From Streptacidiphilus anmyonensis (lineage in GTDB: Bacteria; Actinomycetota; Actinomycetes; Streptomycetales; Streptomycetaceae): a DNA stretch of 49,024 nucleotides. How positions within the stretch are numbered: the stretch's first letter is position 1; every line of letters begins with the position of its first letter. Below the pieces are notes generated by a model, which worked only from the letters and a program-made list of their open reading frames with translations, was not told the DNA's origin and made no database searches. The position numbers and the translations under genes were made by a program. Location of the stretch: the NCBI RefSeq assembly GCF_000787855.1, contig NZ_BBPQ01000063.1, positions 1 through 49,024 on the forward strand, given 5' to 3'. This document shows, one piece after another, positions 1 to 8,071 of this stretch.

Positions 1-103
1 CGCCGTGACCGGTCACGACGCGGAACGGCGCCGCACCCAGGCCGCGCCGACCGCCCGAGATCAGCATCGTCTGGTCCGGAGCGGGAACCCGATAACCGAA
101 CAT
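1..103 (-). CDS. flotillin/SPFH-domain protein, N-terminal part only
   Basis: Only the first 34 codons lie in the window; the gene continues beyond the left edge. The reading starts MFGYRVPAPDQTMLISGGRR and continues with RGLGAAPFRVVTGHG, which I recognise as the start of actinobacterial flotillin-like (SPFH/band 7) proteins. These are membrane-associated scaffolds of detergent-resistant microdomains. An AAGGAG Shine-Dalgarno sequence 6-7 nt upstream of the ATG (complement of about 110-115) fixes the start. The family call rests on the short N-terminus alone. Confidence 0.7.
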   Translation of the reverse strand, partial: MFGYRVPAPDQTMLISGGRRGLGAAPFRVVTGHG

Positions 104-311
104 GGTCATCTCCTTGGTCGAGATCACCCCCGCCGGTACTGGTTTCGCCGCGGGTTCAAGCCCGACGCGCCCAGTGCCTGCCCGTTTTACGGACTGGTCT
201 GCGAAACAGGACTCCCCCGCGCCTGGACTACGCGCCGCGTACTGGTCGGGTTCACGCACACCGGCGCGGCAGGCATGCCTCCAGCGAACCTGGTCAGGAC
301 CGTCGCCGAGG

Positions 312-1040
312 TCACGCGGCCGGCGGGGAGTGGTCGCCGGCCGGGGCGTAGATCTGGACGGTGCCGCCCTGTTCGCGCACGGGCACGCGCGGCAGTGCCG
401 GCAGGGGCGTTCCGGACTGGTGCGGGCGGGTCAGGTTGACGCCGGCGAGGCTGAAGGTCGCGCCGTGGCAGGGGCAGGCGAGCTTGTCACGGGTGGTGTC
501 GAGGTTGAGCCGGCAGCCCTGGTGGGTGCAGTTGCCCGACACGGCGCGCAAACGTCCGCCGGTGCGGCGGACGAAGCCGGTCACCGCACCGAGGTCGAAC
601 GCGACAACGGCCCCCTCGGGCACCTCGGAGGTCTGGGCGACCGGCTGCCAGGTACCGGTGACCGGGACGAGCTCGCCGGGCGCGTCGGGGGGCTGGGCCT
701 GCGGGCTCTGGTCGCGGCTTTGGAGGAGCTGGTCGGCGGCGGCGCCGACCAGCGCGCCGGTGGCGGTGAGTGCGCCTGCGGCCAGGAACCGGCGGCGGGG
801 CGGGGTGCGCCAGGCCGGCCGCGGTTCGGGCGTCGCCTCCTGGGTCTGCTCGTGTTCGCGCAGCTGGTCGCGCAGCCGGTCGACGAACGCGGGGCTCGGG
901 CCGTGGGCGTCCGGTCCCGCGGCTGCGAGGTCGATGGCGGTGCGCACCATCGCGAGCTCGTCTTCGGTAGCCGCGAAGGACTTGGGGCGGCGCCGGCCGA
1001 GCAGCCGGTCCACGTAGCGGTCCACTGCCTGCCGTCTCAT
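312..1040 (-). CDS. Tat-exported Rieske [2Fe-2S] protein with cytoplasmic N-terminal extension
   Basis: This 242-residue protein has a Rieske domain at about 125-235. The two cluster boxes are CTHQGC (C171, H173, C176) and CPCH (C189, C191, H192). By analogy with bc1-type Rieske proteins, C171/H173/C189/H192 hold the 2Fe-2S cluster and C176-C191 form the disulfide. A twin-arginine motif RRRF at about 82-85 followed by a hydrophobic segment (about 86-103) suggests Tat translocation and a membrane anchor. The roughly 80-residue charged N-terminal extension would remain inside, an arrangement that could sense or bind the sigma factor encoded just upstream (inference). Its ATG overlaps the sigma stop codon (ATGA), so the two are translationally coupled. 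It is probably an electron-transfer or redox-sensing protein; the partner is unknown. Confidence 0.85.
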   Translation of the reverse strand: MRRQAVDRYVDRLLGRRRPKSFAATEDELAMVRTAIDLAAAGPDAHGPSPAFVDRLRDQLREHEQTQEATPEPRPAWRTPPRRRFLAAGALTATGALVGAAADQLLQSRDQSPQAQPPDAPGELVPVTGTWQPVAQTSEVPEGAVVAFDLGAVTGFVRRTGGRLRAVSGNCTHQGCRLNLDTTRDKLACPCHGATFSLAGVNLTRPHQSGTPLPALPRVPVREQGGTVQIYAPAGDHSPPAA

Positions 1041-1633
1041 GACGCCTCCCCTTCCCCGACGATGTTGGCTTCCACGTCCCGCACACCCTGCGCGGTTTCC
1101 GCGCGGGCTGCCGCCCGCAGGGCCCGGAGCTGGAGTACTTTCGCGTTCGCGACCGACACCCCGAGTTCCGTGGCGGCTTGCCGAACTGTGTACCCGCGCA
1201 GAAATCTCAACGTGAGGATCTGCCGGTACCGCTCCGGTAGCGCGTCCAGGATCCGCTGGGCCTGTGCCCCGGCATCCCCGTCGTCGCCCGCGCCGGGCGG
1301 GAGTTCGGCGAGGTCGAGGATGTCTGGGTCGATCTCGGTGACCTGGTGGCCCAGGGTGCGCCGCCAGTGCTCAGCCAGAACGGTCCGAGCGGTCGTGGTC
1401 AGGTAGGAGCGGACCTGGCCGATCTCCGCTCCAGGTCGCAACGGTCCGAGCGCGGCGGTGAACACCTGTGAGGTCAGGTCTTCCGCGTCGGGGCGGTTGC
1501 CGACCTTGGAGAACATCAACCGGTAGATCCGTCCCACGTTGTCGGCGTAGATCGCGTCCCAGTCCGGATACACCGCCCACGGCAGCACCGAGGGGCGCGG
1601 CGACGGTGCCGCGGTGTCAGCCCGCCAGATCAT
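1037..1633 (-). CDS. ECF-family RNA polymerase sigma factor
   Basis: About 198 residues with the two-domain ECF layout. Region 2 (YADNVGRIYRLMFSKVGN, then DAEDLTSQVF) recognises the -10 element. Region 4 (LPERYRQILTLRFLRGYTVRQAATELG, then NAKVLQLRALR) is the helix-turn-helix for the -35 element. An internal ATG (1633) is taken as the start because the longer reading adds a basic stretch unlike the family; no good ribosome-binding site decides it. It is the first gene of a two-gene operon with the Rieske protein. No classical zinc anti-sigma factor is nearby, so the Rieske protein may be the regulator (inference). The mirrored motif at 1759-1813 lies just upstream and may be its own promoter. 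Confidence 0.85.
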   Translation of the reverse strand: MIWRADTAAPSPRPSVLPWAVYPDWDAIYADNVGRIYRLMFSKVGNRPDAEDLTSQVFTAALGPLRPGAEIGQVRSYLTTTARTVLAEHWRRTLGHQVTEIDPDILDLAELPPGAGDDGDAGAQAQRILDALPERYRQILTLRFLRGYTVRQAATELGVSVANAKVLQLRALRAAARAETAQGVRDVEANIVGEGEAS

Positions 1634-1758
1634 GGCCACGCCGACCCGCCGAAGCGCCTGGAATCTCCCGCGACCGGCCACGGCTCATCGTAGAACGCGG
1701 CCCGCACCCGAACTGTCTCGGCATCGATCAACCCCTCCGTCGAATCCCATCGCCCACA

Positions 1759-1813
1759 GATACGGGCGGGGGTTACACCCGGTGCGGCAGGCGGTGTAAC
1801 CCCCATCCGTATC
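1759..1813. promoter_or_regulatory. mirrored 21-bp motif, candidate divergent sigma promoters or operator
   Basis: Two 21-bp arms (1759-1779 and 1793-1813) are inverted copies matching at 19 of 21 positions and separated by 13 bp. Read outward, each arm is GGTGTAACCCCC, two variable bases, then CCGTATC. One copy faces the sigma/Rieske operon and the other faces the cupredoxin operon. This fits two promoter recognition elements for one ECF sigma factor, or a dimeric operator. The spacing between GTAAC and CGTATC is too short for a normal -35/-10 pair, so the exact role is unclear. A terminator or attenuator hairpin is the alternative. Confidence 0.5.
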
Positions 1814-1908
1814 CCCTTGCGACGGCAGCGGACCAAAGCCTCCGGACCGCTGTCCGGTGATCACATGCGAGTCCGCGCCCATCAAGGGCCGAACAGAGAG
1901 CCGAACGC

Positions 1909-2454
1909 ATGAAAACGTCCTTCCCCCAGCGCCGGGCCGGCGGCGCGGCCGTGGCTGCCGCGCTGCTCGCGGTGAGCGGGCTCACCCTGGCCGCCTGCTC
2001 CAGCCCTGCGCACCCCGCCGCGTCGGCCACCATCGCCATCACGCCCGGCTCAGGCCAGCCGAGCCTGGCCGGCATGCCCGGCTCCACCGCGATCGGCCCC
2101 GTCACACAGCCGTCCACCGCACCGTCCGCAGCCGGTTCCATGCCAGCAATGAGCATGCCCGCGGGCGCCGCACCCGCGCCGACCGGGGCGCCCGTGGCCA
2201 CCGATGCTGTGACCATCAAGAACTTCGCCTTCGCGCCCGCCGCCATGACCGTCAAGGTCGGCACCACCGTGACCTGGACCAACCAGGACAGCGACGCGCA
2301 CACCGTCACCAGCCAGAACAACACCGGACCGCTCAACTCCCAGGCGCTGAACACCGGGCAGAGCTTCTCCTACACCTTCACCACCCCGGGCACCTACCAC
2401 TACCTGTGCACCATCCACCCGTTCATGACGGCCACCGTGACGGTGACCCGATGA
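1909..2454 (+). CDS. cupredoxin (plastocyanin-like) copper lipoprotein
   Basis: This 181-residue protein has a signal peptide ending in the lipobox LAAC (C30 would be lipidated). A Ser/Pro/Ala/Met-rich linker (about 31-98) follows, then a cupredoxin fold (about 100-181). The type 1 copper ligands are visible: H131 in DAHTV, and C167, H170 and M173 in YLCTIHPFM. It should be an extracytoplasmic single-electron carrier. The methionine-rich linker (MPAMSMP) could also bind copper. It starts a three-gene operon with the metallophosphoesterase (ATGA overlap) and a membrane protein. It faces the sigma/Rieske operon, so the locus holds two candidate redox carriers. Confidence 0.88.
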   Translation: MKTSFPQRRAGGAAVAAALLAVSGLTLAACSSPAHPAASATIAITPGSGQPSLAGMPGSTAIGPVTQPSTAPSAAGSMPAMSMPAGAAPAPTGAPVATDAVTIKNFAFAPAAMTVKVGTTVTWTNQDSDAHTVTSQNNTGPLNSQALNTGQSFSYTFTTPGTYHYLCTIHPFMTATVTVTR

Positions 2455-3380
2455 CCGCTCCCATGACCAGGCGCCAGTTCGCCCGCCACACCGGCTGGTT
2501 CGGCGCCGCCGTCGTCCTCAGCGTCACCGGAGGCGAGGTCGTCAGCCACATCGCCGACACCCGCGACACCATCCCGGCAGCAACGGCCGCGGACGCCAAC
2601 ACCCTGCGGTTCGTGCAGGTCTCCGACAGCCACATCGGCTTCACCGGGCCCGCCAACACCGACGTCACCGACTCCTTCACCCACGCGATCGACCAGATCA
2701 ACTCGCTCGGCTTCCGGCCGGACTTCGTCCTGCACACCGGCGACCTGACCCACCTGTCCACCCCCGGGCAGTTCGACCAGGTCAAGCAGATGATGAGCGG
2801 CCTGCGCACCGGCCGGGTGTTCACCGTCCCCGGCGAACACGACTCCGTCGACGACCACGGCCGCGCCTACCGGCGCGCCTTCGCCCAGGGGACCGAGGGC
2901 GACGGCTGGTACAGCTTCGACACCCACGGCGTGCACTTCATCGCGCTGGTGAACACCCTCAGCCTGGAGAAGCTCGGCCACCTCGGCACCGAGCAGATCG
3001 ACTTCGTGCGCCGCGACGTCGCCGGCCTGTCCTCCGACACCCCGATCGTCGTATTCAGCCACATCCCGCTGTTCGCGATGTACCCCCAGTGGGGCTGGTC
3101 GACCGACGACGCGCTGCAGGTCCTCAACCTCCTGAAGCGCTTCTCCTCCGTGACGGCGCTCAACGGGCACGTCCACCAGCTCTTCGGCCGCGTCGAGGGC
3201 AACGTCACCTTCCACTCCGCCACCACCACCGCCTACCCGCTGCCCAAGCCCGGCCAGGCACCCGCACCCACCCCGCAGGTCCTCCCCGCCCGGCAACTGC
3301 ACACCGCCCTCGGCATCCGCACCGTCACCTACCGACAGGGCACCACCGCGCTGGCGATCACCGACCAGGAGCTGGCATGA
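2451..3380 (+). CDS. Tat-exported calcineurin-like metallophosphoesterase
   Basis: About 309 residues. The N-terminus contains a twin-arginine signal (TRRQFARHTGWFG, residues 6-18) with a hydrophobic segment to about residue 27. Metal-site motifs follow in the usual order: D59-S-H61, GD98, GEHD at 128-131 (the usual Asn is Glu here), the FSHIP histidine and GHVH. It is predicted to be a secreted or membrane-tethered binuclear-metal phosphohydrolase; the substrate is unknown. The ATG overlaps the cupredoxin stop (ATGA); another ATG at 2463 lies even closer to the RR motif. The Glu in place of the conserved Asn may change metal preference or activity. Confidence 0.85.
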   Translation: MTAPMTRRQFARHTGWFGAAVVLSVTGGEVVSHIADTRDTIPAATAADANTLRFVQVSDSHIGFTGPANTDVTDSFTHAIDQINSLGFRPDFVLHTGDLTHLSTPGQFDQVKQMMSGLRTGRVFTVPGEHDSVDDHGRAYRRAFAQGTEGDGWYSFDTHGVHFIALVNTLSLEKLGHLGTEQIDFVRRDVAGLSSDTPIVVFSHIPLFAMYPQWGWSTDDALQVLNLLKRFSSVTALNGHVHQLFGRVEGNVTFHSATTTAYPLPKPGQAPAPTPQVLPARQLHTALGIRTVTYRQGTTALAITDQELA

Positions 3381-3853
3381 ACAACGACCAGGCAGTCCAA
3401 GCCCTGCCCTCCTGCGCGCCCGCCACGGGACGCCCGCCTGGGGTGAGGGTTCTCACGACGGCGGCCGGCGCGCTGCTCGCCGCCAGCGGAGTGGTCCATG
3501 CCCAGCTCTACCTCGACGGGTACCGCTACGTGCCGGTGGTCGGTGTGCTGTTCCTGGTCCAGGCCGCAGCCTCCTTCGGACTCGCAGCGCTGCTGCTGGC
3601 GGGAGCCTTCCTTCGGCCACCCGCCCTCGTCCACGTGGCCGCCGCGGGCACGGCGCTGGGCGCGCTCGCCGGCTTCGTCGCCTCTCGCACCATCGGGGTC
3701 TTCGGGTTCAGCGAACGCGGCCTGCAACCCGCACCCCAGGCATTGGTGAGCATCCTCGCCGAAGCGGCAACCGTGCTGACGCTCCTGGCGGCGGCGTACC
3801 TGACCGTGCGGCGTGGAAGGGCACGCGCGTCCGGTCGGCCGAGCCGGCCCTGA
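3377..3853 (+). CDS. four-helix small integral membrane protein
   Basis: A 158-residue protein with four predicted hydrophobic helices (about 26-44, 53-78, 83-105 and 122-142) and a basic C-terminal tail. It starts inside the stop codon of the metallophosphoesterase (ATGA overlap), so it belongs to the cupredoxin operon. The fold resembles the small four-helix membrane proteins found beside cupredoxin and Rieske genes in actinomycetes, but I do not recognise a named family. It may anchor or regulate the exported redox proteins (inference from the operon only). Confidence 0.7.
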   Translation: MNNDQAVQALPSCAPATGRPPGVRVLTTAAGALLAASGVVHAQLYLDGYRYVPVVGVLFLVQAAASFGLAALLLAGAFLRPPALVHVAAAGTALGALAGFVASRTIGVFGFSERGLQPAPQALVSILAEAATVLTLLAAAYLTVRRGRARASGRPSRP

Positions 3854-4102
3854 GGACACCATGTCGGCGTTCGCGAGGCCGAATGCCTTCGGGTCCGGGC
3901 CGGCCAGGGCCGGGACGCGGTCGGCGACCCTCCGCGTCCCGAAGGTGGACCGGGCCCCGGCGGCGACCCCGTCGAGCACAGCACGGTAGCCCATGGCCCA
4001 CCCCGGCCTCTGCCACCCACGCCATTGCCTGTGGCTTATCAAGGATGCGTCCTGGGGCGGCCAGGGGAAGCCCGCCTTCGCCCGACTCGCTAAGATAACT
4101 GT

Positions 4103-4489
4103 GTGAGCTCGAAGCATTACGGAACGTCGCAACAGGTGGAGCCTGACCTCGCGGGCACGGACGAGGAACCGGCGGCCCGAAACCTGGCCGTCGGCGAGGT
4201 GGCCCGCCGCGCCACCATCATCAAGTGCATGGGGCGCACCTACACCGCCACCGCCCGCGACGGCACCATCCACCTCCACGACCGCACCGACATCACCCGC
4301 CCGCGCGCGCTGGGCACCGCGCGTTCCGCTTACGGCTGCTGGGAGATCCACGACCCGCGCGGGAACCGCCTCACGCGCACCGACGACCTCCTGGACGCCC
4401 TCGCACTGCTGCGGCAGCACCACTGGCCGCCACTCGACCAGACCAGCCGCCTCCCGGTGCGCGCCCCGGTTGACCGGACCGCCCACTGA
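4103..4489 (+). CDS. hypothetical protein, GTG start, leaderless-looking
   Basis: A 128-residue protein that I do not recognise. It is hydrophilic, rich in Thr, Arg and His, and lacks a signal peptide or membrane helix. The central part (IIKCMGRTYTATARDGTIHLHDR) looks like a short beta-rich domain and the last 45 residues are helical. A TAAGAT hexamer at 4091-4096 lies 6 nt before the GTG, and no ribosome-binding site is present, which fits a leaderless transcript. It stands alone between the cupredoxin operon and the epimerase gene. Codon use is like its neighbours, so it is probably real. Confidence 0.6.
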   Translation: MSSKHYGTSQQVEPDLAGTDEEPAARNLAVGEVARRATIIKCMGRTYTATARDGTIHLHDRTDITRPRALGTARSAYGCWEIHDPRGNRLTRTDDLLDALALLRQHHWPPLDQTSRLPVRAPVDRTAH

Positions 4490-4631
4490 TGGTTGTTCGG
4501 CCTCCACTGGCCAACCTCGGGGCGGCCACCGTCGCCCTCGACGCCGCCCCCGCGCAGCCGGCCGTGAAACAGAAGGCATCCCCCGTCCACGACACACGCA
4601 CCCCGGCACGTCAAGAAGGAGAGCAGGCGCC

Positions 4632-5513
4632 ATGAACATCGCACTGACCGGCGCAACAGGCTTCGTCGGATCTCACATCCTCACCGAACTTGTCCAGCAC
4701 GGTCACGAGGTCACCGCGCTGGTGCGCGACGAGGGCAGCGCAAACGCCGCCGAGGCGCTGGGCGCCACGCCCGTCCAGCTCGACCTCACCGACACCGCGG
4801 CAGCCGTGCGCGCCTTCGCGACAGCGGACGCGGCCGTGCACACCGCGAGCCCGGGCGACGCCACCAGCTCGGATCTGGACTCCGCCGTCGTCGACGCAGT
4901 CCTGGAGGCCTTCGCCGGCACCGGAAAGGCCTACTCTCAGATCGGCGGGCTCTGGGTTTACGGCTCCAACCCGGCGATCACCGAGGACTCACCCTTCCAC
5001 TCACCCGCGCTGGTGGCGTGGCGCGAGCCGATCGAGGCCCGGGCGCTGGCGGCGAAGGACGTTCGCTCGACGGTCGTCGTGTCCAGCGTCGCCTATGGCG
5101 ACGGTGGGGGCGGGCTTCCCGGCGCGCTGCTCGGCTCGCCCCGCGACGAGTCCGGGAACCTGATCACGGTCGGCGACGGCGGGCAGCGATGGTCGACCGT
5201 GCACGTCGCGGACCTCGCAGCGTTCTTCCGTGCCGTCCTGGAAAGCGAGTCGGCCCACGGGTACTACATCGTCGGCGACGGAGTGAACCCGACGGTCACC
5301 GAACTGACGCAGGCCGCGGCCGTCGCCGTGGGGGCTCCGGGCGCCATTTCGGGCTCTGAGCAGGAGGCCCGCGCCCGCTTCGGCGACTGGTTCGCCGAAG
5401 TCCTGCTCCTGGACCAGGCCACGACGGCCGAGAAGGCACGAACCGACCTTGGCTGGCGCCCCACGCACCCGTCCCTGGAGGAGGAGTTCCGCCAGGGCAG
5501 CTACCGCCGCTGA
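4632..5513 (+). CDS. NAD(P)-dependent epimerase/dehydratase-like oxidoreductase (extended SDR)
   Basis: A 293-residue Rossmann protein with the nucleotide-binding motif GATGFVGS at 7-14. It contains WVYG (about residue 101-104) and SSVAYGDGGGG segments typical of extended or atypical SDRs. The C-terminal part (GQRWSTVHVADLAAFFRAVLE) is the conserved substrate-domain region. The start follows AAGAAGGAGAG about 10 nt upstream. It is monocistronic. It is likely a reductase or epimerase of a small carbonyl or sugar-like substrate; the specific reaction cannot be read from the sequence. Confidence 0.8.
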   Translation: MNIALTGATGFVGSHILTELVQHGHEVTALVRDEGSANAAEALGATPVQLDLTDTAAAVRAFATADAAVHTASPGDATSSDLDSAVVDAVLEAFAGTGKAYSQIGGLWVYGSNPAITEDSPFHSPALVAWREPIEARALAAKDVRSTVVVSSVAYGDGGGGLPGALLGSPRDESGNLITVGDGGQRWSTVHVADLAAFFRAVLESESAHGYYIVGDGVNPTVTELTQAAAVAVGAPGAISGSEQEARARFGDWFAEVLLLDQATTAEKARTDLGWRPTHPSLEEEFRQGSYRR

Positions 5514-5615
5514 ACCAAGCGTGCGTGCGGCCTACCAGGTAGACGACTGCGCCCGCCCCTCGCCTGACGCCGAACGCGCCCCGCTCGCAGGACACGGCAC
5601 AAGGGGGCGGCTGGA

Positions 5616-5927
5616 CTATCGTCGGTGGGAGCGCACATGCCCCGCTTTCGCGGCCACTGCCGAGGATCTGGGCGGTGTGCCGGGAAGGACCGTTCTGCGG
5701 CCGTCGTTCCGACGCAGCAGGGCGACGCCCGTGGCCAGCCCGATCACCAAGATCAGCTCCACGCAGCCTAGCAGAGGCAAGGAGCCATACCACATCCCGG
5801 GCGTCAGGACGATGAGGCCGACGACCGAGGCGCCGACCAGAAAGGCCGCCCACCGGTTCTCCTGTCGCCTCCGGTGGTCAGCACCGACGGCAACGGAACT
5901 CATCTGTTCTCGCACCTCGACGGCCAT
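5616..5927 (-). CDS. small two-helix membrane protein
   Basis: About 103 residues with two adjacent hydrophobic helices (AAFLVGASVVGLIVLTPG and LLGCVELILVIGLATGVAL) between basic ends. The start at 5927 (MAVEVREQMSS) is supported by AAAGGAG about 8 nt upstream on the minus strand; a longer reading would add 20 charged residues without a ribosome-binding site. The function is unknown. It resembles the many small two-helix membrane proteins of streptomycetes. Confidence 0.6.
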   Translation of the reverse strand: MAVEVREQMSSVAVGADHRRRQENRWAAFLVGASVVGLIVLTPGMWYGSLPLLGCVELILVIGLATGVALLRRNDGRRTVLPGTPPRSSAVAAKAGHVRSHRR

Positions 5928-6177
5928 GGCGCGGCTCCTTTCCCGGCGATCCCCAGTCTGCGTGTCGCGGCTGGTCAGGAGAGACACGACGACAGCCGGG
6001 ACGCGCCGAGGCCCGGCGTGAATGACAGTCGTCGGCCTCGACCAGGCATACGCCGCGCGACAGCCAGCGGTTCAGCGGGACGCCCGAGCGGACAGGCGTG
6101 ATCATGATCCTGCGCTCGGTTCGACGCGTTGCACCTGGAGAAGGCCGTGCCCTCCCGCGCCCAGCCAACTGGCACCG

Positions 6178-6998
6178 CTAGCCGTCCGCGCGGAAGATAG
6201 CCAGCCGACCTCGTGACCAGTTCGTCCTCGCCGGTCACGTCGAGCGGACTGCGCAGGTAGAACTCGCGCAGCGGGCCGTCGACGCCGATCTCGTGGCGGG
6301 CCGCATGCGTGCCCGGGTCGCCGTGGGGTGAGATCGATGGTCTGCAGGGTCCCCCGATGGACCGCGACCGCGAGTTCCGCGCCCGGCGGCACCACCACGG
6401 CGCCGATCCGCCCTACCGGGCGCACCGCGCCGTCGACGGGGACGAACACCAGCGCCTCGCCGCGCTCGTCCTCAACCAGCCCGGTCGCGAAGAGCCCGCC
6501 CATCGGGCCGGCGGTGCGCAGCCGCCGGGCCGTGGTGAAGCCGCGCAACTCGCCCAGCGCCCCCTGCCACCAGCCCGCCAGGTCCCGGCGGTCGACGACC
6601 TCGCGGATCCCGATCGCCGCCTGCTCACGGACGGTGCGGTACTCGACGTGCGACCCGCGGGCGGGCCGCGCCAGCAGGTCGCGCAGCGGCTCGACGGCGC
6701 TCTGCGCCTGCGCGAGCCGGTCCTCCAGCCGGGCGAGATGCGCGGCGATCAGCTCGTTGCGGGTGCTCACGTCCTCGGCGGACAGCACCGCCTTCACGTC
6801 CGCCACCGGCATGTCCAGGTCGCGCAGGCGCACGATCACCTGCGCGGTGGGCACCTGGTCCACGGAGTAGTACCGGTAACCGGTGCCCGGGTCGACGTCG
6901 GCCGGCGCGAGCAGCCCGACGTCGTGGTAGTGCCGCAGCGTCTTGATGCTCAGATGGGTCGCGCGGGAGAACTCGCCGACCGTCATGCCCGTGTGCAT
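6178..6998 (-). pseudogene. MerR-family regulator with GyrI-like effector domain, 3' end frameshifted
   Basis: The N-terminus (MTVGEFSRATHLSIKTLRHY, then DVGLLAP) is a clear MerR winged helix-turn-helix, followed by a coiled coil (about 75-115) and a GyrI-like ligand-binding domain. The reading frame is lost near the end. One extra base in a run of four G at 6325-6328 breaks it, and the expected continuation (THAARHEIGVDGPLREFYLR) appears in another frame. Two further apparent single-base losses at about 6210-6214 and 6196-6200 are needed to reach the probable ancestral ending (FRADG, stop at 6178-6180). The undamaged DNA-binding part may still work. As written, translation continues in the wrong frame to 6102. 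It diverges from the SnoaL/ABM operon, which carries a MerR-type promoter. Confidence 0.75.
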
Positions 6999-7011
6999 GG
7001 CACCAGCGTCA

Positions 7012-7032
7012 ACCCTCCCCCTGCCGGAGGGT
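7012..7032. promoter_or_regulatory. dyad in MerR/SnoaL intergenic region, copy 1
   Basis: ACCCTCC at 7012-7018 and GGAGGGT at 7026-7032 form perfect 7-bp arms around 7 bp. It lies directly upstream of the MerR gene and resembles the dyad at 7054-7074, so it may serve autoregulation. Confidence 0.5.
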
Positions 7033-7050
7033 CCAGCGGACAGTCCCCGG

Positions 7051-7081
7051 TTGACCCTCCTGTCGGGGTAGGGCGCAGGGT
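7051..7081 (+). promoter_or_regulatory. MerR-type promoter with 19-bp spacer and internal dyad
   Basis: TTGACC (7051-7056) and CAGGGT (7076-7081) are separated by 19 bp, the over-long spacing characteristic of promoters that MerR proteins activate by DNA distortion. The spacer region holds a dyad, ACCCTCC at 7054-7060 and GGGGTAGGGC to 7074, similar to copy 1. It reads toward the SnoaL/ABM operon. Confidence 0.6.
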
Positions 7082-7128
7082 CGGTGGTAGGCGCCGCACC
7101 GCGCCGAGGCCTTGCGAGGAGATTCCCC

Positions 7129-7503
7129 ATGAACACCAACGCCCAGGCTGCAGCTCTGCCCGACGTCGTCGCCGCCTACATCGAGGCGGTCAACGCGTTC
7201 GACGCGGACGCCGTCATTGCAACCTTCGCCGACGACGCCGTGGTCAACGACGCGAGCCGCGAATTCGCCGAACCGGCCTCCATCCGCGCCTGGCTGGACC
7301 GCGAGATCATCGGCGACAAGGTCACCATGGACCCGGCGGAGACCTCGCGGCACGGCAACCTGACGATCGTGCGGGCGCGCTACGACGGTACCTACGACAA
7401 GACCAACCTGCCCGACGAACTGGTCCTCACCAACTACCTCACGGACGCTGGCGGCAAGATCACCTCGCTGGTCATCGTCCACAACCAGCCCTCGCCCTAC
7501 TGA
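7129..7503 (+). CDS. SnoaL-like (NTF2-fold) protein
   Basis: A 124-residue protein with the NTF2/SnoaL layout: an N-terminal helix pair (VVAAYIEAVNAFDADAVIATF), an FADDAVVND turn and a curved sheet with RARYDGTYDKTN near the end. Members act as cyclases, isomerases or small-molecule binding proteins; the substrate here is unknown. GCGAGGAGA upstream of the ATG is a good ribosome-binding site. It is the first gene after the MerR-type promoter and is followed 80 bp later by an ABM monooxygenase, so they probably form one operon controlled by the divergent MerR protein. Confidence 0.75.
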   Translation: MNTNAQAAALPDVVAAYIEAVNAFDADAVIATFADDAVVNDASREFAEPASIRAWLDREIIGDKVTMDPAETSRHGNLTIVRARYDGTYDKTNLPDELVLTNYLTDAGGKITSLVIVHNQPSPY

Positions 7504-7583
7504 GGGCAGGCCCAGCCAGCCTCGGGCCACACACTCCCCGGGCGGCGGGCCGAGCCTGTCACCGTCGTAGAAGGAACATCCCG

Positions 7584-7910
7584 ATGAGCACGCTGGTCAC
7601 CGCCGAACTGTTCGCCCGACCCGGCCGCGGCGACGACGTCGCGCAACTGCTGCTGGACATCCTGGGCGAGAGCCTCAAGCACGAGGGCTGCGAGGACATC
7701 CGCATCCTGCGCGACCAGAACGATCCCGACCACGTCACAGGTCTGACCCAGTGGACCGAGGCCCGCAACTACACCGACTACCTCGCCTGGCGCACTGAAC
7801 GCGGTTTCACCGCGACCTTCGAGGCCATGCTCACCCGCCCGCTGGTGCTCCACTACTACGACGAGCTCTACCAGGAACGAGGTATCGCCGCGCGCAATGA
7901 GCAGGTCTGA
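7584..7910 (+). CDS. antibiotic biosynthesis monooxygenase (ABM) domain protein
   Basis: A 108-residue single-domain protein of the ABM/YgiN type (dimeric ferredoxin-like alpha/beta barrel). It has the usual order: MSTLVTAELFARPGRGDDVAQLL, EGCEDIRILRDQNDP, FTATFEAML. Relatives are cofactor-free quinol monooxygenases or stress proteins, so oxidation of a quinol-like compound is plausible. GAAGGAACA upstream of the ATG gives the ribosome-binding site. It is the second gene of the MerR-controlled operon. Confidence 0.8.
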   Translation: MSTLVTAELFARPGRGDDVAQLLLDILGESLKHEGCEDIRILRDQNDPDHVTGLTQWTEARNYTDYLAWRTERGFTATFEAMLTRPLVLHYYDELYQERGIAARNEQV

Positions 7911-8071
7911 GAGCCGGCCCGGGCCCGCAAGGCCAGCCGAACCGGCCCGAGCACCCCAGCCGGTCGGGCGATCTCGGGCAGGGCTTGTTCGGATCCCGGC
8001 AGGACCACGGCATAGCCGGGCGCCCGTTGCGGCCTTGGGGCTCGGAGCGCGGCCGCAGGCTGTTGCTGCGG

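Noticed and set aside
102..1406. Long plus-strand open reading of 434 codons opposite the Rieske and sigma genes
   Set aside because: It has no domain and lies antisense to two clear genes; long antisense readings are common at this GC content.
3844..4000. Minus-strand peptide (GYRAVLDGVAAGARSTFG and on) between the membrane protein and the small GTG gene
   Set aside because: It looks coding-like but is short, has no ribosome-binding site and matches no family I know; not enough to call a gene.
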